Below, piece by piece: positions 37,030-46,586 of a stretch of 64,000 bases of DNA. The position numbers were made by a program, and so were the translations under genes. How positions within the stretch are numbered: position 1 is the stretch's first letter; the number at the start of each line of letters is the position of its first letter. A model generated the notes under the pieces. The model saw only the letters and a program-made list of their open reading frames with translations. It made no database searches and was not told where the DNA came from. The stretch lies in contig NZ_MUYV01000011.1 in NCBI RefSeq assembly GCF_002014855.1, positions 62,001-126,000 on the forward strand. The letters are read 5' to 3'. The DNA is from Moraxella porci DSM 25326. GTDB taxonomy: Bacteria > Pseudomonadota > Gammaproteobacteria > Pseudomonadales > Moraxellaceae.

Positions 37030-37623
37030 TTAAAGCTGTGCCAATAATTGTGCCATCGCCTGAGCGCGGTGGCTGATGGCATTTTTATCTGCTTTATTGA
37101 GCTCAGCCGATGATTTGCCAAGATCTGGGATCAAAAACAGCGGATCATAGCCAAAGCCCTGCTCGCCACGCGGTGCATCCAAAATCTCGCCCTGCCATTT
37201 GCCAATGGCTATCAGTGGCAGTGGATCATCGGCATGACGCACCATCGCAAGCACACAGACAAAAAACCCTGCAATCGGTGCATTCGCTCGATGTGGCAGC
37301 AGATCATTAAGCAGCTTGGCATTGTTCGCGGCATCATCACCATGCACGCCTGCATAGCGCGCCGAGTAGATACCAGGGGCATTGCCAAGGATAGGCACGC
37401 ACAGGCCACTGTCATCAGCGATGGCAGGTAGGCCACTGGCAGCCGAGGCATGACGGGCTTTGATGATGGCATTTTCGACAAAGCTTTGCCCATCTTCGAT
37501 GGCATCATCAATGCCTAAGCTGCCTTGGCTGATGATTTGAACGCCTAGATTTGCCTGATCAAACAGTGCTTGAAATTCGGCAAGCTTACCTTTGTTATTG
37601 CTGGCTAAGACCCATTGCTTCAT
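37030..37623 (-). CDS. rdgB: RdgB/HAM1 family dITP/XTP pyrophosphatase
   Basis: This 197-residue enzyme removes non-canonical purine nucleoside triphosphates (dITP, XTP) from the pool. It begins MKQWVLASNNKGKLAEF, with the family SNNxGK motif. ADDSGLCV and APGIYSARYAG, then GEQGFGYDPLF and SHRAQAM, are conserved. The ATG at 37621-37623 follows AAGGAAA. The in-frame TTG eight codons earlier is less likely. It starts 24 bases after the phosphatase-family gene upstream. Confidence 0.96.
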   Translation of the reverse strand: MKQWVLASNNKGKLAEFQALFDQANLGVQIISQGSLGIDDAIEDGQSFVENAIIKARHASAASGLPAIADDSGLCVPILGNAPGIYSARYAGVHGDDAANNAKLLNDLLPHRANAPIAGFFVCVLAMVRHADDPLPLIAIGKWQGEILDAPRGEQGFGYDPLFLIPDLGKSSAELNKADKNAISHRAQAMAQLLAQL

Positions 37624-37647
37624 AAGATTTCCTTCAATATTACTCAA

Positions 37648-38391
37648 TTAAACTAATGACACCACCGCACTGATTGGCAGATGATCGGATAAATTTGACC
37701 ACGGCACACCGCCATGCACCACCGCATTATGCACCTGCAGTCCACGCACATAGATACGATCAAGACTCAGCACAGGCATCTTGGCAGGATAAGTCGCAGG
37801 ATATGCACCATGACAGGCATCAAACACTTCAACCAGCCCAAGTCCTGACAATGCTTGGCAAGACTTTTTTGACCAATCATTAAAATCCCCTGCCAAAATC
37901 AATGGCACCTGTGCATCCAATGTGGCGATATACTCACGGATGGCTTGATACTGTTTTAGCCTGTCTTTATGTAGTAAATTTAAATGACAGCACAGCACGA
38001 CCACAGGATTCGGCCAACCCTCAGGATGCACCTCACAGTGTAGCACGCCGCGCTTTTCTAGGCGATTGACGGTGATGTTCAGATTGTGCTTAGGGTCGAG
38101 TGGATGGCGTGACAGCACGGCATTACCATGATGACCATGCTCGTACTCGGCATTTTTGCCATAACTTGAGGATACGCCCAAAAACTCGCCAAACCATTCA
38201 TGCTGCGCACCATCGGGAAATTCAGCAAAACTTAGCGCCCGCTTTAGGTTTTGCCCTTGGACTTCTTGTAGGCAGATGATGTCAGGATCGATTTGTGCCA
38301 GCGCATTTTTCATGCCCAAAAGTCGCACCAAACGGTTCATCGGCGACATGCCTTTATGGATATTATAACTGGTGATGGTGATGGTGTTCAT
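37648..38391 (-). CDS. Endonuclease/exonuclease/phosphatase family protein
   Basis: This 247-residue metal-dependent hydrolase has the EEP-fold motifs in order: TSYNIHKG, CLQEVQG (metal-binding Glu), HGNAVLSRHPL, CCHLNL, AGDFNDW and LDRIYV, ending with SDHLPI (catalytic His). It may act on DNA, RNA or a phospho-lipid/inositol-like phosphodiester. The substrate is not evident, but EEP proteins of this type occur near cardiolipin synthase genes in other bacteria. No signal peptide is seen, so it is cytoplasmic. The ribosome-binding site is weak. It probably forms an operon with rdgB. Confidence 0.85.
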   Translation of the reverse strand: MNTITITSYNIHKGMSPMNRLVRLLGMKNALAQIDPDIICLQEVQGQNLKRALSFAEFPDGAQHEWFGEFLGVSSSYGKNAEYEHGHHGNAVLSRHPLDPKHNLNITVNRLEKRGVLHCEVHPEGWPNPVVVLCCHLNLLHKDRLKQYQAIREYIATLDAQVPLILAGDFNDWSKKSCQALSGLGLVEVFDACHGAYPATYPAKMPVLSLDRIYVRGLQVHNAVVHGGVPWSNLSDHLPISAVVSLV

Positions 38392-38548
38392 GCGTGCTTA
38401 TCCGTGAATTTGGATGAAATTTTGCAGCGTATTTTAGCACGATGGCAGCGATTTGGTGTGAATTCATGTTATCATTTACCTGCTGATTTGCTTGTAAAAT
38501 CGAAAATCGAACGCATCTATATGCCATCAAATACAAAAATCGGGGAAA

Positions 38549-40672
38549 ATGATGATTGATTTAACAAACACCACACTTGATGGCCGCCTACAGCTGATTG
38601 ACTATGCCAAGGCCACGCCCGACACCTTGATGACGCTCATTGAAGCGGCACTACACGATGCCATCACAGCTTTGGATGTCATTGAAACTGATGCACTGCC
38701 AACCGATGCCACTGCCGCCATCGCCCTCATAGAAAAGTTCGATGAATCCAATGTCGCCATCGAGCGCTATTTTGGGGCATTATCCCATTTAAACAGCGTG
38801 GCAAGCACCGATGAGATTCGCCAAGCCCATCATGAGATGCTGCCCAAACTATCCGACTTTAGCACACGCGTGGGGCAATCGACTGCCTTGTATCAGCTAT
38901 ATCAGCTGGTCAGCGATCAATTTGACAGCCTACCAAGCGATTATCAGACCGATGCGTGGCGTGCAGCGATCGATAAACAATTACAAAGCTTTATCCGCTC
39001 AGGCGTGGCGCTCGATGATGCCAAAAAAGCAGAATTTGGCGACATCCAAAGCAAGCTTAGCCTACTTTCTGCCAAATTTGCCGACAATGTGATGGATGCC
39101 ACGCGCCACTATGCTCGCCCACTGACCGCTGATGAGTTATCGGGGATAAGTGAGAATGGCTTGGCGCTGCTCAAGGCCGCAGGTGATGCTTACCGCGCTG
39201 CCCATCCCGATGCCAAAACGCCGACTGATTATGTAGCGACACTGGATGTGCCGATGTATTTGGCGGTGATGCAGTTTGCTCACGATGCATCTTTGCGCGA
39301 AGAGCTGTATCATGCTTATAATACGCGCGCATCCGACCAAAGCCCTGATACCACAGCGTTTGATAATGCCAAGGTGATGGTCGATATCTTAAATCTGCGC
39401 ACCCAAAAAGCCAAATTGCTTGGCCTAAACGATTACAGCGAGTACTCTTTGGCGCCCAAAATGGCTGACAGCAGCGATGAAATCGAACGCTTTTTATTAA
39501 GCCTATCAAAAGCTGCCAAGCCACAAGCGATGGCGGAATATGCCGAGCTACAAGACTTTGCCAAATCGTTGGGCATTGATGAGCTCAAGCCTTGGGATGT
39601 CGCCTATGTCAGCGAAAAACTGCGCCAAGCTAAATTTAGCCTCACCTCAGATGAGCTGCGTCCTTATTTTCCGCTGCCTGTGGTCTTAGATGGCATGTTT
39701 GAAATTTTTTGCACGCTGTTTGGTGTGCGCCTTGCGATGGTGGATAAAAGCGACTACAGCGCTTGGCACGAGGATGTACTGTTTTGTCAAGTGATGGATG
39801 ATGACCATGATACGCTGCTTGGCGGTTTATATCTGGATCTGTTCGCGCGCAGTGGCAAGCAAGGCGGCGCATGGCTAAATGGCTTTGGGTCTCGGCGCAA
39901 AGCGGGCGATGACTTGCAGCTGCCGACGGGTGTGATCGTGGGCAATTTTGCCCCGCCATTGGGTGATAAGCCAAGCCTGCTGTCTTTTGATGAGGTCACT
40001 ACCTTATTCCACGAATTTGGCCATGCGCTGCATCATCTGCTCACTGAGGTCGATGTCGCTGAGGTCTCTGGCATCAATGGCGTGGAGTGGGATGCTGTTG
40101 AGCTGCCCAGTCAGTTTATGGAAAATTTTGCCATCACTGATGAGGGCTTGGCGCTGATCAGCCGCCATGTCGATACGGGTGAGGCATTGCCAAGCGACAA
40201 AAAAGCCGCGCTGTTAAATGCCCAACATTTCCAAGCAGGGATGCAGATTCTGCGCCAGATGGAGTTTGGGCTGTATGATTTGCGTCTGCATACCGCTACG
40301 ATGACAAATTTTGGCCATGTCAGCTATACAGACATCCTGTCTGTCGCCGATGCCGTCCGCCAAGAGGTTGCGGTGGTGATGCCGCCTGCTTATCAGCGAT
40401 TTGGTAATGGCTTTAGCCATATTTTCGCTGGTGGTTATGCCTGTGGCTATTATTCGTACATCTGGGCAGAAGTGCTTTCGGCGGATGCCTTTGCTAAATT
40501 TGAAGAAGATGGCATCTTTAATCCCGCCACTGGCCGTGCCTTCCGTGCTGAGATTTTGGCTCGTGGCAGCTCGCGTGACGCCAAGGATAACTATCTGGCC
40601 TTCCGTGGTCGCACTGCCACACCCGATGCCCTGCTGCGCCATCGTGGCATCACCGGCAATCTGGAGGCTTAA
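38549..40672 (+). CDS. prlC: Oligopeptidase A, M3 metallopeptidase
   Basis: This 707-residue cytoplasmic zinc peptidase degrades short peptides, including signal-peptide fragments. The zinc motif HEFGH is at residues 488-492 (FHEFGHALHH). The third ligand is in the Glu-rich NGVEWDAVELPSQ. FENFAI-like MENFAITDEGL, and the C-terminal PPAYQRFGNGFSHIFAGGYA with YYSYIWAEVLSADAF, are family signatures. It starts with a double ATG (38549/38552). A small zinc-ribbon gene follows at once, a coupling often seen in this family. Confidence 0.95.
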   Translation: MMIDLTNTTLDGRLQLIDYAKATPDTLMTLIEAALHDAITALDVIETDALPTDATAAIALIEKFDESNVAIERYFGALSHLNSVASTDEIRQAHHEMLPKLSDFSTRVGQSTALYQLYQLVSDQFDSLPSDYQTDAWRAAIDKQLQSFIRSGVALDDAKKAEFGDIQSKLSLLSAKFADNVMDATRHYARPLTADELSGISENGLALLKAAGDAYRAAHPDAKTPTDYVATLDVPMYLAVMQFAHDASLREELYHAYNTRASDQSPDTTAFDNAKVMVDILNLRTQKAKLLGLNDYSEYSLAPKMADSSDEIERFLLSLSKAAKPQAMAEYAELQDFAKSLGIDELKPWDVAYVSEKLRQAKFSLTSDELRPYFPLPVVLDGMFEIFCTLFGVRLAMVDKSDYSAWHEDVLFCQVMDDDHDTLLGGLYLDLFARSGKQGGAWLNGFGSRRKAGDDLQLPTGVIVGNFAPPLGDKPSLLSFDEVTTLFHEFGHALHHLLTEVDVAEVSGINGVEWDAVELPSQFMENFAITDEGLALISRHVDTGEALPSDKKAALLNAQHFQAGMQILRQMEFGLYDLRLHTATMTNFGHVSYTDILSVADAVRQEVAVVMPPAYQRFGNGFSHIFAGGYACGYYSYIWAEVLSADAFAKFEEDGIFNPATGRAFRAEILARGSSRDAKDNYLAFRGRTATPDALLRHRGITGNLEA

Positions 40673-40673
40673 G

Positions 40674-40907
40674 ATGCGCTATCAATCCACTCGCCCAAAG
40701 CGGCAGTTCTTGGCTGGCGTCGCTTGCCCATCGTGCAAAAAAGTCGATGTCATCGTGCAGATTCAGGTATTCACGCCTGATTTTGATGAGTACATCGAGT
40801 GCATCGACTGCGGTCATAGCGAACACCGCCCCACCCCTGATGAGACCGCCATCATCCAAGAACAAAATGCCAAAGCCGATGGCGTGGGTGTAGTAAAGTT
40901 TAAATAA
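40674..40907 (+). CDS. YheV-like zinc-ribbon protein (DUF2387)
   Basis: This 77-residue protein has two CxxC pairs (Cys18/Cys21 in ACPSCKK and Cys43/Cys46 in ECIDCGH) and so should bind one zinc ion. It matches the YheV/DUF2387 group of putative metal-binding proteins of unknown function. GGAGG lies six bases before the ATG, overlapping the end of prlC, with only one base between the prlC stop and this start. The pair is translationally coupled. A strong terminator follows. Confidence 0.85.
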   Translation: MRYQSTRPKRQFLAGVACPSCKKVDVIVQIQVFTPDFDEYIECIDCGHSEHRPTPDETAIIQEQNAKADGVGVVKFK

Positions 40908-40922
40908 TAAGTATTTATAAAT

Positions 40923-40956
40923 AAAAAAACCGAGCTGATGATGGCTCGGTTTTTTT
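40923..40956. terminator. Bidirectional rho-independent terminator
   Basis: Perfect 13-base arms AAAAAAACCGAGC and GCTCGGTTTTTTT enclose an 8-base loop. Both strands have A or T runs at the ends. It serves the convergent zinc-ribbon gene and the autotransporter gene. Confidence 0.92.
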
Positions 40957-40967
40957 ATGATGGTGAA

Positions 40968-42731
40968 TTACCATTCAAAATTAACGCCGACATTATAGGC
41001 TGTACCACCACCATTGGTGCTGGTGGCAACACCCATTTTGGTAGCAAAGTTCTGATTAAAGCGATAGCCTGCGCCGACGGCGACGGCCTGCTGTGACTGA
41101 TAGCCGCCAATCGCTGCAGTTGCGTTAAATTTGCCGATGCCATATGGCTGGAACAGACCACTCAATGCTGCGTTCGCCGCCATACCGCTTTCAAAGTCTT
41201 TTTCTAGCACATCCATTCTGCCAGACAGCTCGGTGACTTTATTGTCAAGCGCACCGACTTGGGTGTCCAAGCGGCTGATGGCTTGAGTGTGTTGCAGCGT
41301 TTGGGTGTTTAGTGTCTCGATCGCTGTACTGTGTGCAGCCACCTGCTGACCCAGTGCTGTCACCACACCGGCATCGGCTTTATTTTCAGCGATGCTCAAA
41401 GCGCTGGCTGCGGTGATATTTGCCTGATTGGCAAGCTGCTGAGCATTGGCTGCGGTGGTGCGTACTTCGCTGGCCAGCTGCTGAGCATTGACCACCAAGG
41501 TTTTGGCCTGCTGCGCTGAGTCGGTGGCGGCAGTGGCAGCAGTTTGGGCGACGCTTGCCTGTTCGCTGGCAGTGGCGGCCGATGCAGATGCGGCTTGTTG
41601 TGACGCTTTGGCAGCGGCAGCTTGCTCAGTGGCAGCAGTTTGTGCTTGCTGTGCGGCAGTGGCTGAGTTTTGAGCATCGCTTGCAGACTGCGTCGATGCA
41701 GCTTGGGCTGTAGTTGCGGTTTTAGCTTGTTCTGCAGCAGTTGTTGCTGATTGGGCGGCATCGGCTGCTGAAGTTTTGGCGGCAGCTGCTTGGTCGGCTG
41801 CTGCGGTTAATGAAGCACTGGCATCTAGGGCTGATTTTTCAGCAGCTGATTGAGCGGTCAAAGCTTTATCAGCTGAAGTTGCAGCGGCAGTTTGTGCGCC
41901 AGCTGCAGCGGTTGCTGATTGTTCAGCAGCTAGCACTGAAGCTTTAGCGGCATCGGCTGATAGATTGGCAGCAGTTGCTGAGTTTTGAGCAAGACCAGCT
42001 TGAGTGGTTGCAAGGGTTTGAGCAGCTAAAGCAGCTTGTGCTGATGTGTTAGCAGCATCTTGAGATGCTTTGGCAACTTGTGCTTGTTCGGTAGCCAAGA
42101 TGACTTGCTCAACTGCTTTTTCTGCAGAGGCTTTGGCGGCGTCTTGTGAAGCCTTAGCGGCTGTTGCTGCAGTTTCTGCAGCTGATTGAGCGGTCTGGGC
42201 TTTATCAGCTGAAGTTGCAGCGGCAGTTTGTGCGCCAGCTGCAGCGGTTGCTGATTGTTCAGCAGCCGCTGCTTGTTCAGTCGCTTTAACTTGAGCAGTA
42301 GCGGCAGTTTGAGCTGAATCAGCTGCTTTTGTCGCAGATGCAGTCGCAGCAATTTGTGCTTGTTGTGCGGCAGTGGCTGATTTTTGAGCATCACTTGCAG
42401 ACTGGGTCGATGCAGCTTGAGCTGTAGTTGCGGTTTTAGCTTGTTCTGCAGCAGTTGTCGCTGATTGGGTGGCATTGGCAGCTGAAGTGTTGGCAGCAGC
42501 TGCTTGTTGAGTTGCTGCACTCATTGAAGCACTGGCATCAAGGGCTGATTTTTCAGCAGCTGATTGAGCAGTCAGTGCTTTATTAGCTGAAGTTGCAGCG
42601 GCAGCTGCTTGTTCAGCTGATTTAACTTGAGCGGCTTGGGCAGTGCTTGCCGATTGAGCTGCCGCATCTTGTGACGCTTTGGCGGTGGTTGCTGAAGCTT
42701 CTGCAACCAATTGAGCCTTGTCAATATCCAC
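40968..42731 (-). CDS. Trimeric autotransporter adhesin, C-terminal part (stalk and YadA anchor)
   Basis: This 587-residue reading frame is the downstream part of a trimeric autotransporter. Most of it is an Ala/Ser/Thr/Gln-rich coiled-coil stalk made of 7- to 15-residue repeats. One longer segment ([19 protein letters not shown]) occurs twice. The C-terminus is a YadA-type beta-barrel anchor: [33 protein letters not shown] and final GVNFEW with terminal Trp, as in outer-membrane proteins. The upstream part lies in another frame (42734-43907), separated by a one-base deletion near 42787-42792. On its own, this frame has no signal peptide and could not be exported. Confidence 0.85.
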   Translation of the reverse strand: MDIDKAQLVAEASATTAKASQDAAAQSASTAQAAQVKSAEQAAAAATSANKALTAQSAAEKSALDASASMSAATQQAAAANTSAANATQSATTAAEQAKTATTAQAASTQSASDAQKSATAAQQAQIAATASATKAADSAQTAATAQVKATEQAAAAEQSATAAAGAQTAAATSADKAQTAQSAAETAATAAKASQDAAKASAEKAVEQVILATEQAQVAKASQDAANTSAQAALAAQTLATTQAGLAQNSATAANLSADAAKASVLAAEQSATAAAGAQTAAATSADKALTAQSAAEKSALDASASLTAAADQAAAAKTSAADAAQSATTAAEQAKTATTAQAASTQSASDAQNSATAAQQAQTAATEQAAAAKASQQAASASAATASEQASVAQTAATAATDSAQQAKTLVVNAQQLASEVRTTAANAQQLANQANITAASALSIAENKADAGVVTALGQQVAAHSTAIETLNTQTLQHTQAISRLDTQVGALDNKVTELSGRMDVLEKDFESGMAANAALSGLFQPYGIGKFNATAAIGGYQSQQAVAVGAGYRFNQNFATKMGVATSTNGGGTAYNVGVNFEW

Positions 42732-42733
42732 TT

Positions 42734-43907
42734 TTATATCACGAACAACACGATTCGCATAACCTTCTGCGTGTGAAGCAACTTGAGTAGTGCTGCTGAT
42801 ACTTCTTGTTTGCTTGCTTTGGTGTCTACTTTTGTAGATAAAGCATTTACAGTTTCAGTATCTGCTTTGGTTGCAATTGCTTGAGTGTTTGCATCAGCAG
42901 TTTTTTGTGCTTTATCAGCAGTAGCTTGAGCAGCATCTGCAAGTGTTTTGATAGCAGCATCTTGACGATCGGCATAACCTTTAGCATGATTAGCAACTTG
43001 AGAAAGTGCTGCTGATACCTCTTCTTTACCTGCTTTGGTATTGACGGTTTCGGTCAAAGCAGTGACAGTTGTGGCATCGGCTTTGGTAGCAATTGCTTGG
43101 GTGTTAGCTTCTACTTTTGTAGTCAAATCATTGACAGTGGCAGCATCGGCTTTAGTATCCACTTGTTCAGACAAGGTGGTTAACTGAGTCTGGATCTCTT
43201 TGATACGCGTTGTCGCAGCACTTACCGATTGCTTGGTTGCTTTGGCATTGTCGATCTGTTTGACTTTTTCATTCAGCGCATCCAGCGTCACTTGATCGGC
43301 CTTGGCATCGACAGTTTGGCTAAGGTCATTCAAAGCTGATTGATCGGCCTTGGTTGCGATCGCTGCATCCTGCACTTGATTTTGTGCATCGACATAAGCC
43401 ACCGTCGCAAGCATTGTGTCTGGCGTCGGATTTGTCACTTCATTTGGACCAGCATCGATCGTCACATTATGCCCAGAAGTCGGCGGTGTCACAGGTGTGC
43501 TTGGCATCGGTTTGGTTTTTGGTGCAGGTGCCAAGACCTCACCATCGATCACAACTTCATGCACAGGCGTCGGACTGGTCGCTGGTGGCAGCACAGTACC
43601 ATCGATCTCAACGGTGTGCGAAGGCGTCGTCACAGGCGTCGTGTTTGGCGCAGAAGGCGTTGTCTGAGCGGCGACATTTTTATGATACTGCTCATCCGTC
43701 ATTTCAAAATCAAGCTCAAGATCATCAAAAGCCAACGCGGTCACCGATGCAGACGCCACCAGCCAGTGCAGCCGTACTCACCGCCTTTATTAAGGATGGT
43801 TTTTTGACCTCGCTGCTTGATGATTTGACCGCACCACGAGCCAGCTCAGATGTCACTGTCCATTGTTGAGTCGTTCAATTGAACACTACTTTAAATACTT
43901 TATTCAT
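42734..43907 (-). pseudogene. Trimeric autotransporter adhesin, N-terminal part with stop and frameshift
   Basis: An ATG at 43905-43907 after AGGAT opens an extended signal peptide region typical of large autotransporters (MNKVFKVVFN then TTQQWTVTSELARGAVKSS). Codon 11 is TGA (43875-43877). After STAALAG the frame shifts near 43760-43770, and the rest is read from an internal GTG at 43759: VASASVTALAFDD and a Pro/Thr-rich head (about 30-110), then KADQ/TKAD repeats of the coiled-coil type. It ends at 42734, where a one-base loss near 42790 (GCACTACTCAAG against GCACTTTCTCAAG in the sister repeat) breaks the join to the stalk. Three lesions suggest a decayed gene, with sequencing error as the alternative. 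Confidence 0.8.
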
Positions 43908-44493
43908 CACAAAATCCTATTGAAGCTGATATGTATAAAAATTGTTGCCAATTACTGCTAATTGTTTCTAAATTTACTAAATTAAACCATAATTCGGTCT
44001 AAAGTAAAAGCCAATTTCTTAAAAAATCATTATAATTTTTATGCAATTTTGGAATAAAAAAATACCCATCGGCACCACCTGTCACCATTTCAGATATTTT
44101 TACTATTATCAGAAAAATAACTTATAAATCAGCCCTTGTCTAAAGTTTTAGCCATCATACTTTGGTTGATTCTATGTTTTTTCTGATAAATATGTCGGAT
44201 TATCTGCATAATTAAGACAAGGATGATGCATAATCTGCGGCCGATCTGTGCTGTAATTTATAGGTAAATCTTATAAATCATAACTGCTCTTAACAGCGTA
44301 TTACTACCTTTGGATCACACCGCAAACCCAATCGGTTGCAACAGATGAGGTTTTTTCATCAAGATCGCACCTGCTGATCATATCAAGCACAGACTTGCTA
44401 TTGGTAAGACAATCACCTTTTTTATTACTAGGCACCGAGGGCAGTATAACAACACAGTGCGACATTTTGTGTCGCGCACAGGAGAGTGCATAA
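43908..44493. other. AT-rich gap without a supported gene
   Basis: This stretch of 586 bases lies between the adhesin gene and the DUF262 operon. It contains the promoter region of the adhesin (toward 43907) and the palindrome at 44459-44475. Short open frames are present but have no ribosome-binding site, and one overlaps the terminator at 44494. I see nothing else in it. Confidence 0.6.
44459..44475. promoter_or_regulatory. GCGACA-N5-TGTCGC palindrome downstream of DUF262 operon
   Basis: Six-base perfect arms with a 5-base spacer (TTTTG). The same arms and spacing occur at 47980-47996, just upstream of the first DUF262 gene. This is a probable binding site of a dimeric regulator, and the WYL protein encoded at the start of the cluster is the obvious candidate. 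Confidence 0.5.
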
Positions 44494-44519
44494 AAATAAC
44501 CGCACAATGGCGGTTATTT
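44494..44519 (-). terminator. Rho-independent terminator after DUF262 operon
   Basis: Perfect 10-base arms AAATAACCGC and GCGGTTATTT enclose a 6-base loop. On the minus strand they are followed by TTTTTA-like sequence, directly after the stop codon at 44521. Confidence 0.85.
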
Positions 44520-44520
44520 A

Positions 44521-46575
44521 TTATTGAGCAATAGCTTCAATTTGATTTTCGATCAAGTTTTTTAATTCGCCTGTATAGATATCAATCTGACTTACTTCCC
44601 CATCAATCTGACTTACTTCCCATTTTTCATGCATCAGCATGATCAGCTGACTTAGGCTTTGGGTGCTACGCCCACTATTGAGCCGTGCGATGACCTTTCC
44701 TCGTTTTGCATCAGGTAGCAGATTGGATAGCCGTGAGTTTTCACTATGGCTCACCAAACACAGATTGCCCAATTGATTCAGCTCATCCAATTGACGCTCA
44801 TCCACTTTTTTGGCATCATCTTCTGGATTGCGTGGATAGCAATGCTCAATCGATGAACGATGCATAAAGACAAACTTATCAAAAGCCTTTTTTAGTTCTT
44901 TGGCACTGGAGTTTTGATTTGGTGCGTATTTTTCAAAAAAATCTCGTTCACCTTTCTGCCCAGCCTGTTTCCATTCCTGTTTCCACTCATACCACAAACG
45001 ATAATCAACATAATTAAGCATAAAATAAGACACATTAGGATAGCTTAGTTTGTCCCGCTGCTTTTTGTAATAGTTATGCGCCAAACGATGCAGCTCATCA
45101 AGAAATGCCTCACCGCCATTCTGAATCGACGAATAATTCTTCCACAAATACGCCAAAACATCCTGTAGCCAAGTTTTATAAATACGACTCGAGTGCGACA
45201 CATGAAACATCGCCTGCGCCATCACCAGTTGCTCATTAAATGTAGACTCCCCACCCTGATTGGTTTGAAAAGTATTTTTGGCATAGATACTATTATTACT
45301 GAGCTCAGGCTGTAAAATCGCCCATTTAACCTCCGTCCCGTCACTTGCCTTGCGATTGTCCTGTTTGATGACATAATAATCAAACAACAAACGGCATTTT
45401 AATAAATCCATCACAAATTGCTTTATTGCATCTGCATCTGCATCTGCATCTGTCAAATGTTCAAATGCTGTCAGCAAAGACTCATCATCCAAGCTGATTT
45501 TTTCTTTTTCTGCGTCATCTGCTCGCACTTTTAGCACATGCAATAAAAAGTTTGGAAAATCAATCACCGATTGGTATTTGCCATCATCGGTATTATCCTT
45601 ATCTTCGGGTTTGTTGATGGATGGGTTTTTATTTGAATCAATCAAACTTAGTATTGGCATTGCGGTATTCGATTGATTCTGTGAGTCTCCGTCTTTCTCG
45701 GCATTCGATTGATTCTCTGAGTCATCAGCTTCCTCATTATCCTGCTGCCCTTCCGTTGGCTGTATTGAATTTTTAAATTCATCAAATCCTAAGTTGTATT
45801 GACCAATAAATTTCTGTTTAAAGAATTCCTCTCGCATCTGAGTCGGCAAGCCCGATACCGCAAAGCGGCTCATATCCGAGCAGGCATCCCAAATCGTCGC
45901 AAACGCTTTTTGGTCTTCTTGGTTTAATTTACCCATCAACTGCGCCTTGATGATTTCATGCTTTTCAAGCTGTTCGCCGCGTGTGTTCATGATTTCAAAA
46001 TAATGGTTCAGATCCGTATCTTTGGGTACGATGGTACGACAGATTTTTACTTGCTTATTGATAAATTCTTTAAATTGATCAATTAATTCGCGATCTTTCA
46101 ATTTTGCATCTTCTAAATTTTTAAGATTGATCAATGCCTGCCACATTGCTTCAAAGCCATGAGCGATACCGCTATCGGCTTTTATCGCCACCGCTGGATT
46201 ATCAATTTGTGCTTTGGACTCTGGACGAGATTCAAAGTCAAGGTTGGTTTGTTCTGCATCCCATTGAATTTCACTCAATGTAAGACCGCCATCAAACTTT
46301 GATAAACATTTGTTCAAAATATGCAAAGTTGTCAATCGCTGCTGACCATCAATGACTTCATACCTGCCATCAGCTCGGTGATGCACCACTAAAGTACCGA
46401 GATAATAAGCCTTGTCCTTATCCTGCTCAAACGCTTTATACAAATCCTGAACCAATTGCCCAATCTCAACACCGCCCCATGCATAGTTGCGCTGATAGAC
46501 GGGGATTAGATAGTGATCTTGGCTTTCTTGGCTTAATAGCTGCTCGATGGTTAATAATTTGACTGCTTCACTCAT
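44521..46575 (-). CDS. DUF262-DUF1524 protein (GmrSD-like NTPase/His-Me nuclease), defence candidate
   Basis: This 684-residue protein has an N-terminal DUF262 (ParB/Srx-like NTPase) domain with IPVYQRNYAW at 24-33 and the signature DGQQR at 76-80. The C-terminal DUF1524 His-Me finger has SIEHCYPRNPEDD (Glu577, His578), and NQLGNLCLVSHSENSRLSN holds the downstream Asn. So it has the parts of a modification-dependent restriction enzyme such as GmrSD or SspE. A low-complexity acidic insertion (about 270-330) contains SENQSNAEKDGDSQNQSNT. Residues EVSQID are repeated near the C-terminus by a 21-base tandem duplication at 44581-44621. AGAGGA precedes the ATG, 11 bases after the partner gene. Cytoplasmic. 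Confidence 0.85.
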   Translation of the reverse strand: MSEAVKLLTIEQLLSQESQDHYLIPVYQRNYAWGGVEIGQLVQDLYKAFEQDKDKAYYLGTLVVHHRADGRYEVIDGQQRLTTLHILNKCLSKFDGGLTLSEIQWDAEQTNLDFESRPESKAQIDNPAVAIKADSGIAHGFEAMWQALINLKNLEDAKLKDRELIDQFKEFINKQVKICRTIVPKDTDLNHYFEIMNTRGEQLEKHEIIKAQLMGKLNQEDQKAFATIWDACSDMSRFAVSGLPTQMREEFFKQKFIGQYNLGFDEFKNSIQPTEGQQDNEEADDSENQSNAEKDGDSQNQSNTAMPILSLIDSNKNPSINKPEDKDNTDDGKYQSVIDFPNFLLHVLKVRADDAEKEKISLDDESLLTAFEHLTDADADADAIKQFVMDLLKCRLLFDYYVIKQDNRKASDGTEVKWAILQPELSNNSIYAKNTFQTNQGGESTFNEQLVMAQAMFHVSHSSRIYKTWLQDVLAYLWKNYSSIQNGGEAFLDELHRLAHNYYKKQRDKLSYPNVSYFMLNYVDYRLWYEWKQEWKQAGQKGERDFFEKYAPNQNSSAKELKKAFDKFVFMHRSSIEHCYPRNPEDDAKKVDERQLDELNQLGNLCLVSHSENSRLSNLLPDAKRGKVIARLNSGRSTQSLSQLIMLMHEKWEVSQIDGEVSQIDIYTGELKNLIENQIEAIAQ

Positions 46576-46586
46576 AACTTTTCCTC

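Noticed and set aside
41396..42520. Several overlapping open frames in and opposite the autotransporter stalk
   Set aside because: Their Gln/Leu/Pro/Lys-rich or Cys/Ala-rich translations are shadows of the Ala-repeat coding frame on the minus strand.
41500..42720. Regularly spaced DNA repeats that could suggest a CRISPR array
   Set aside because: The repeats are in frame and encode the coiled-coil stalk; spacing and repeat length vary and no cas genes are near.
43340..43869. Open frames on the plus strand opposite the adhesin head
   Set aside because: His/Arg/Ser-rich translations without start signals; the minus strand encodes the real adhesin head.
44304..44507. Open frame of 67 codons on the minus strand near the DUF262 operon end
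   Set aside because: It needs a TTG start inside the terminator stem at 44494-44519, has no ribosome-binding site and no recognisable motif.
45428..45452. Four copies of a TGCATC hexamer as a phase-variation tract
   Set aside because: The unit is six bases, so length changes keep the reading frame (Asp-Ala repeats); it cannot switch the gene on or off.
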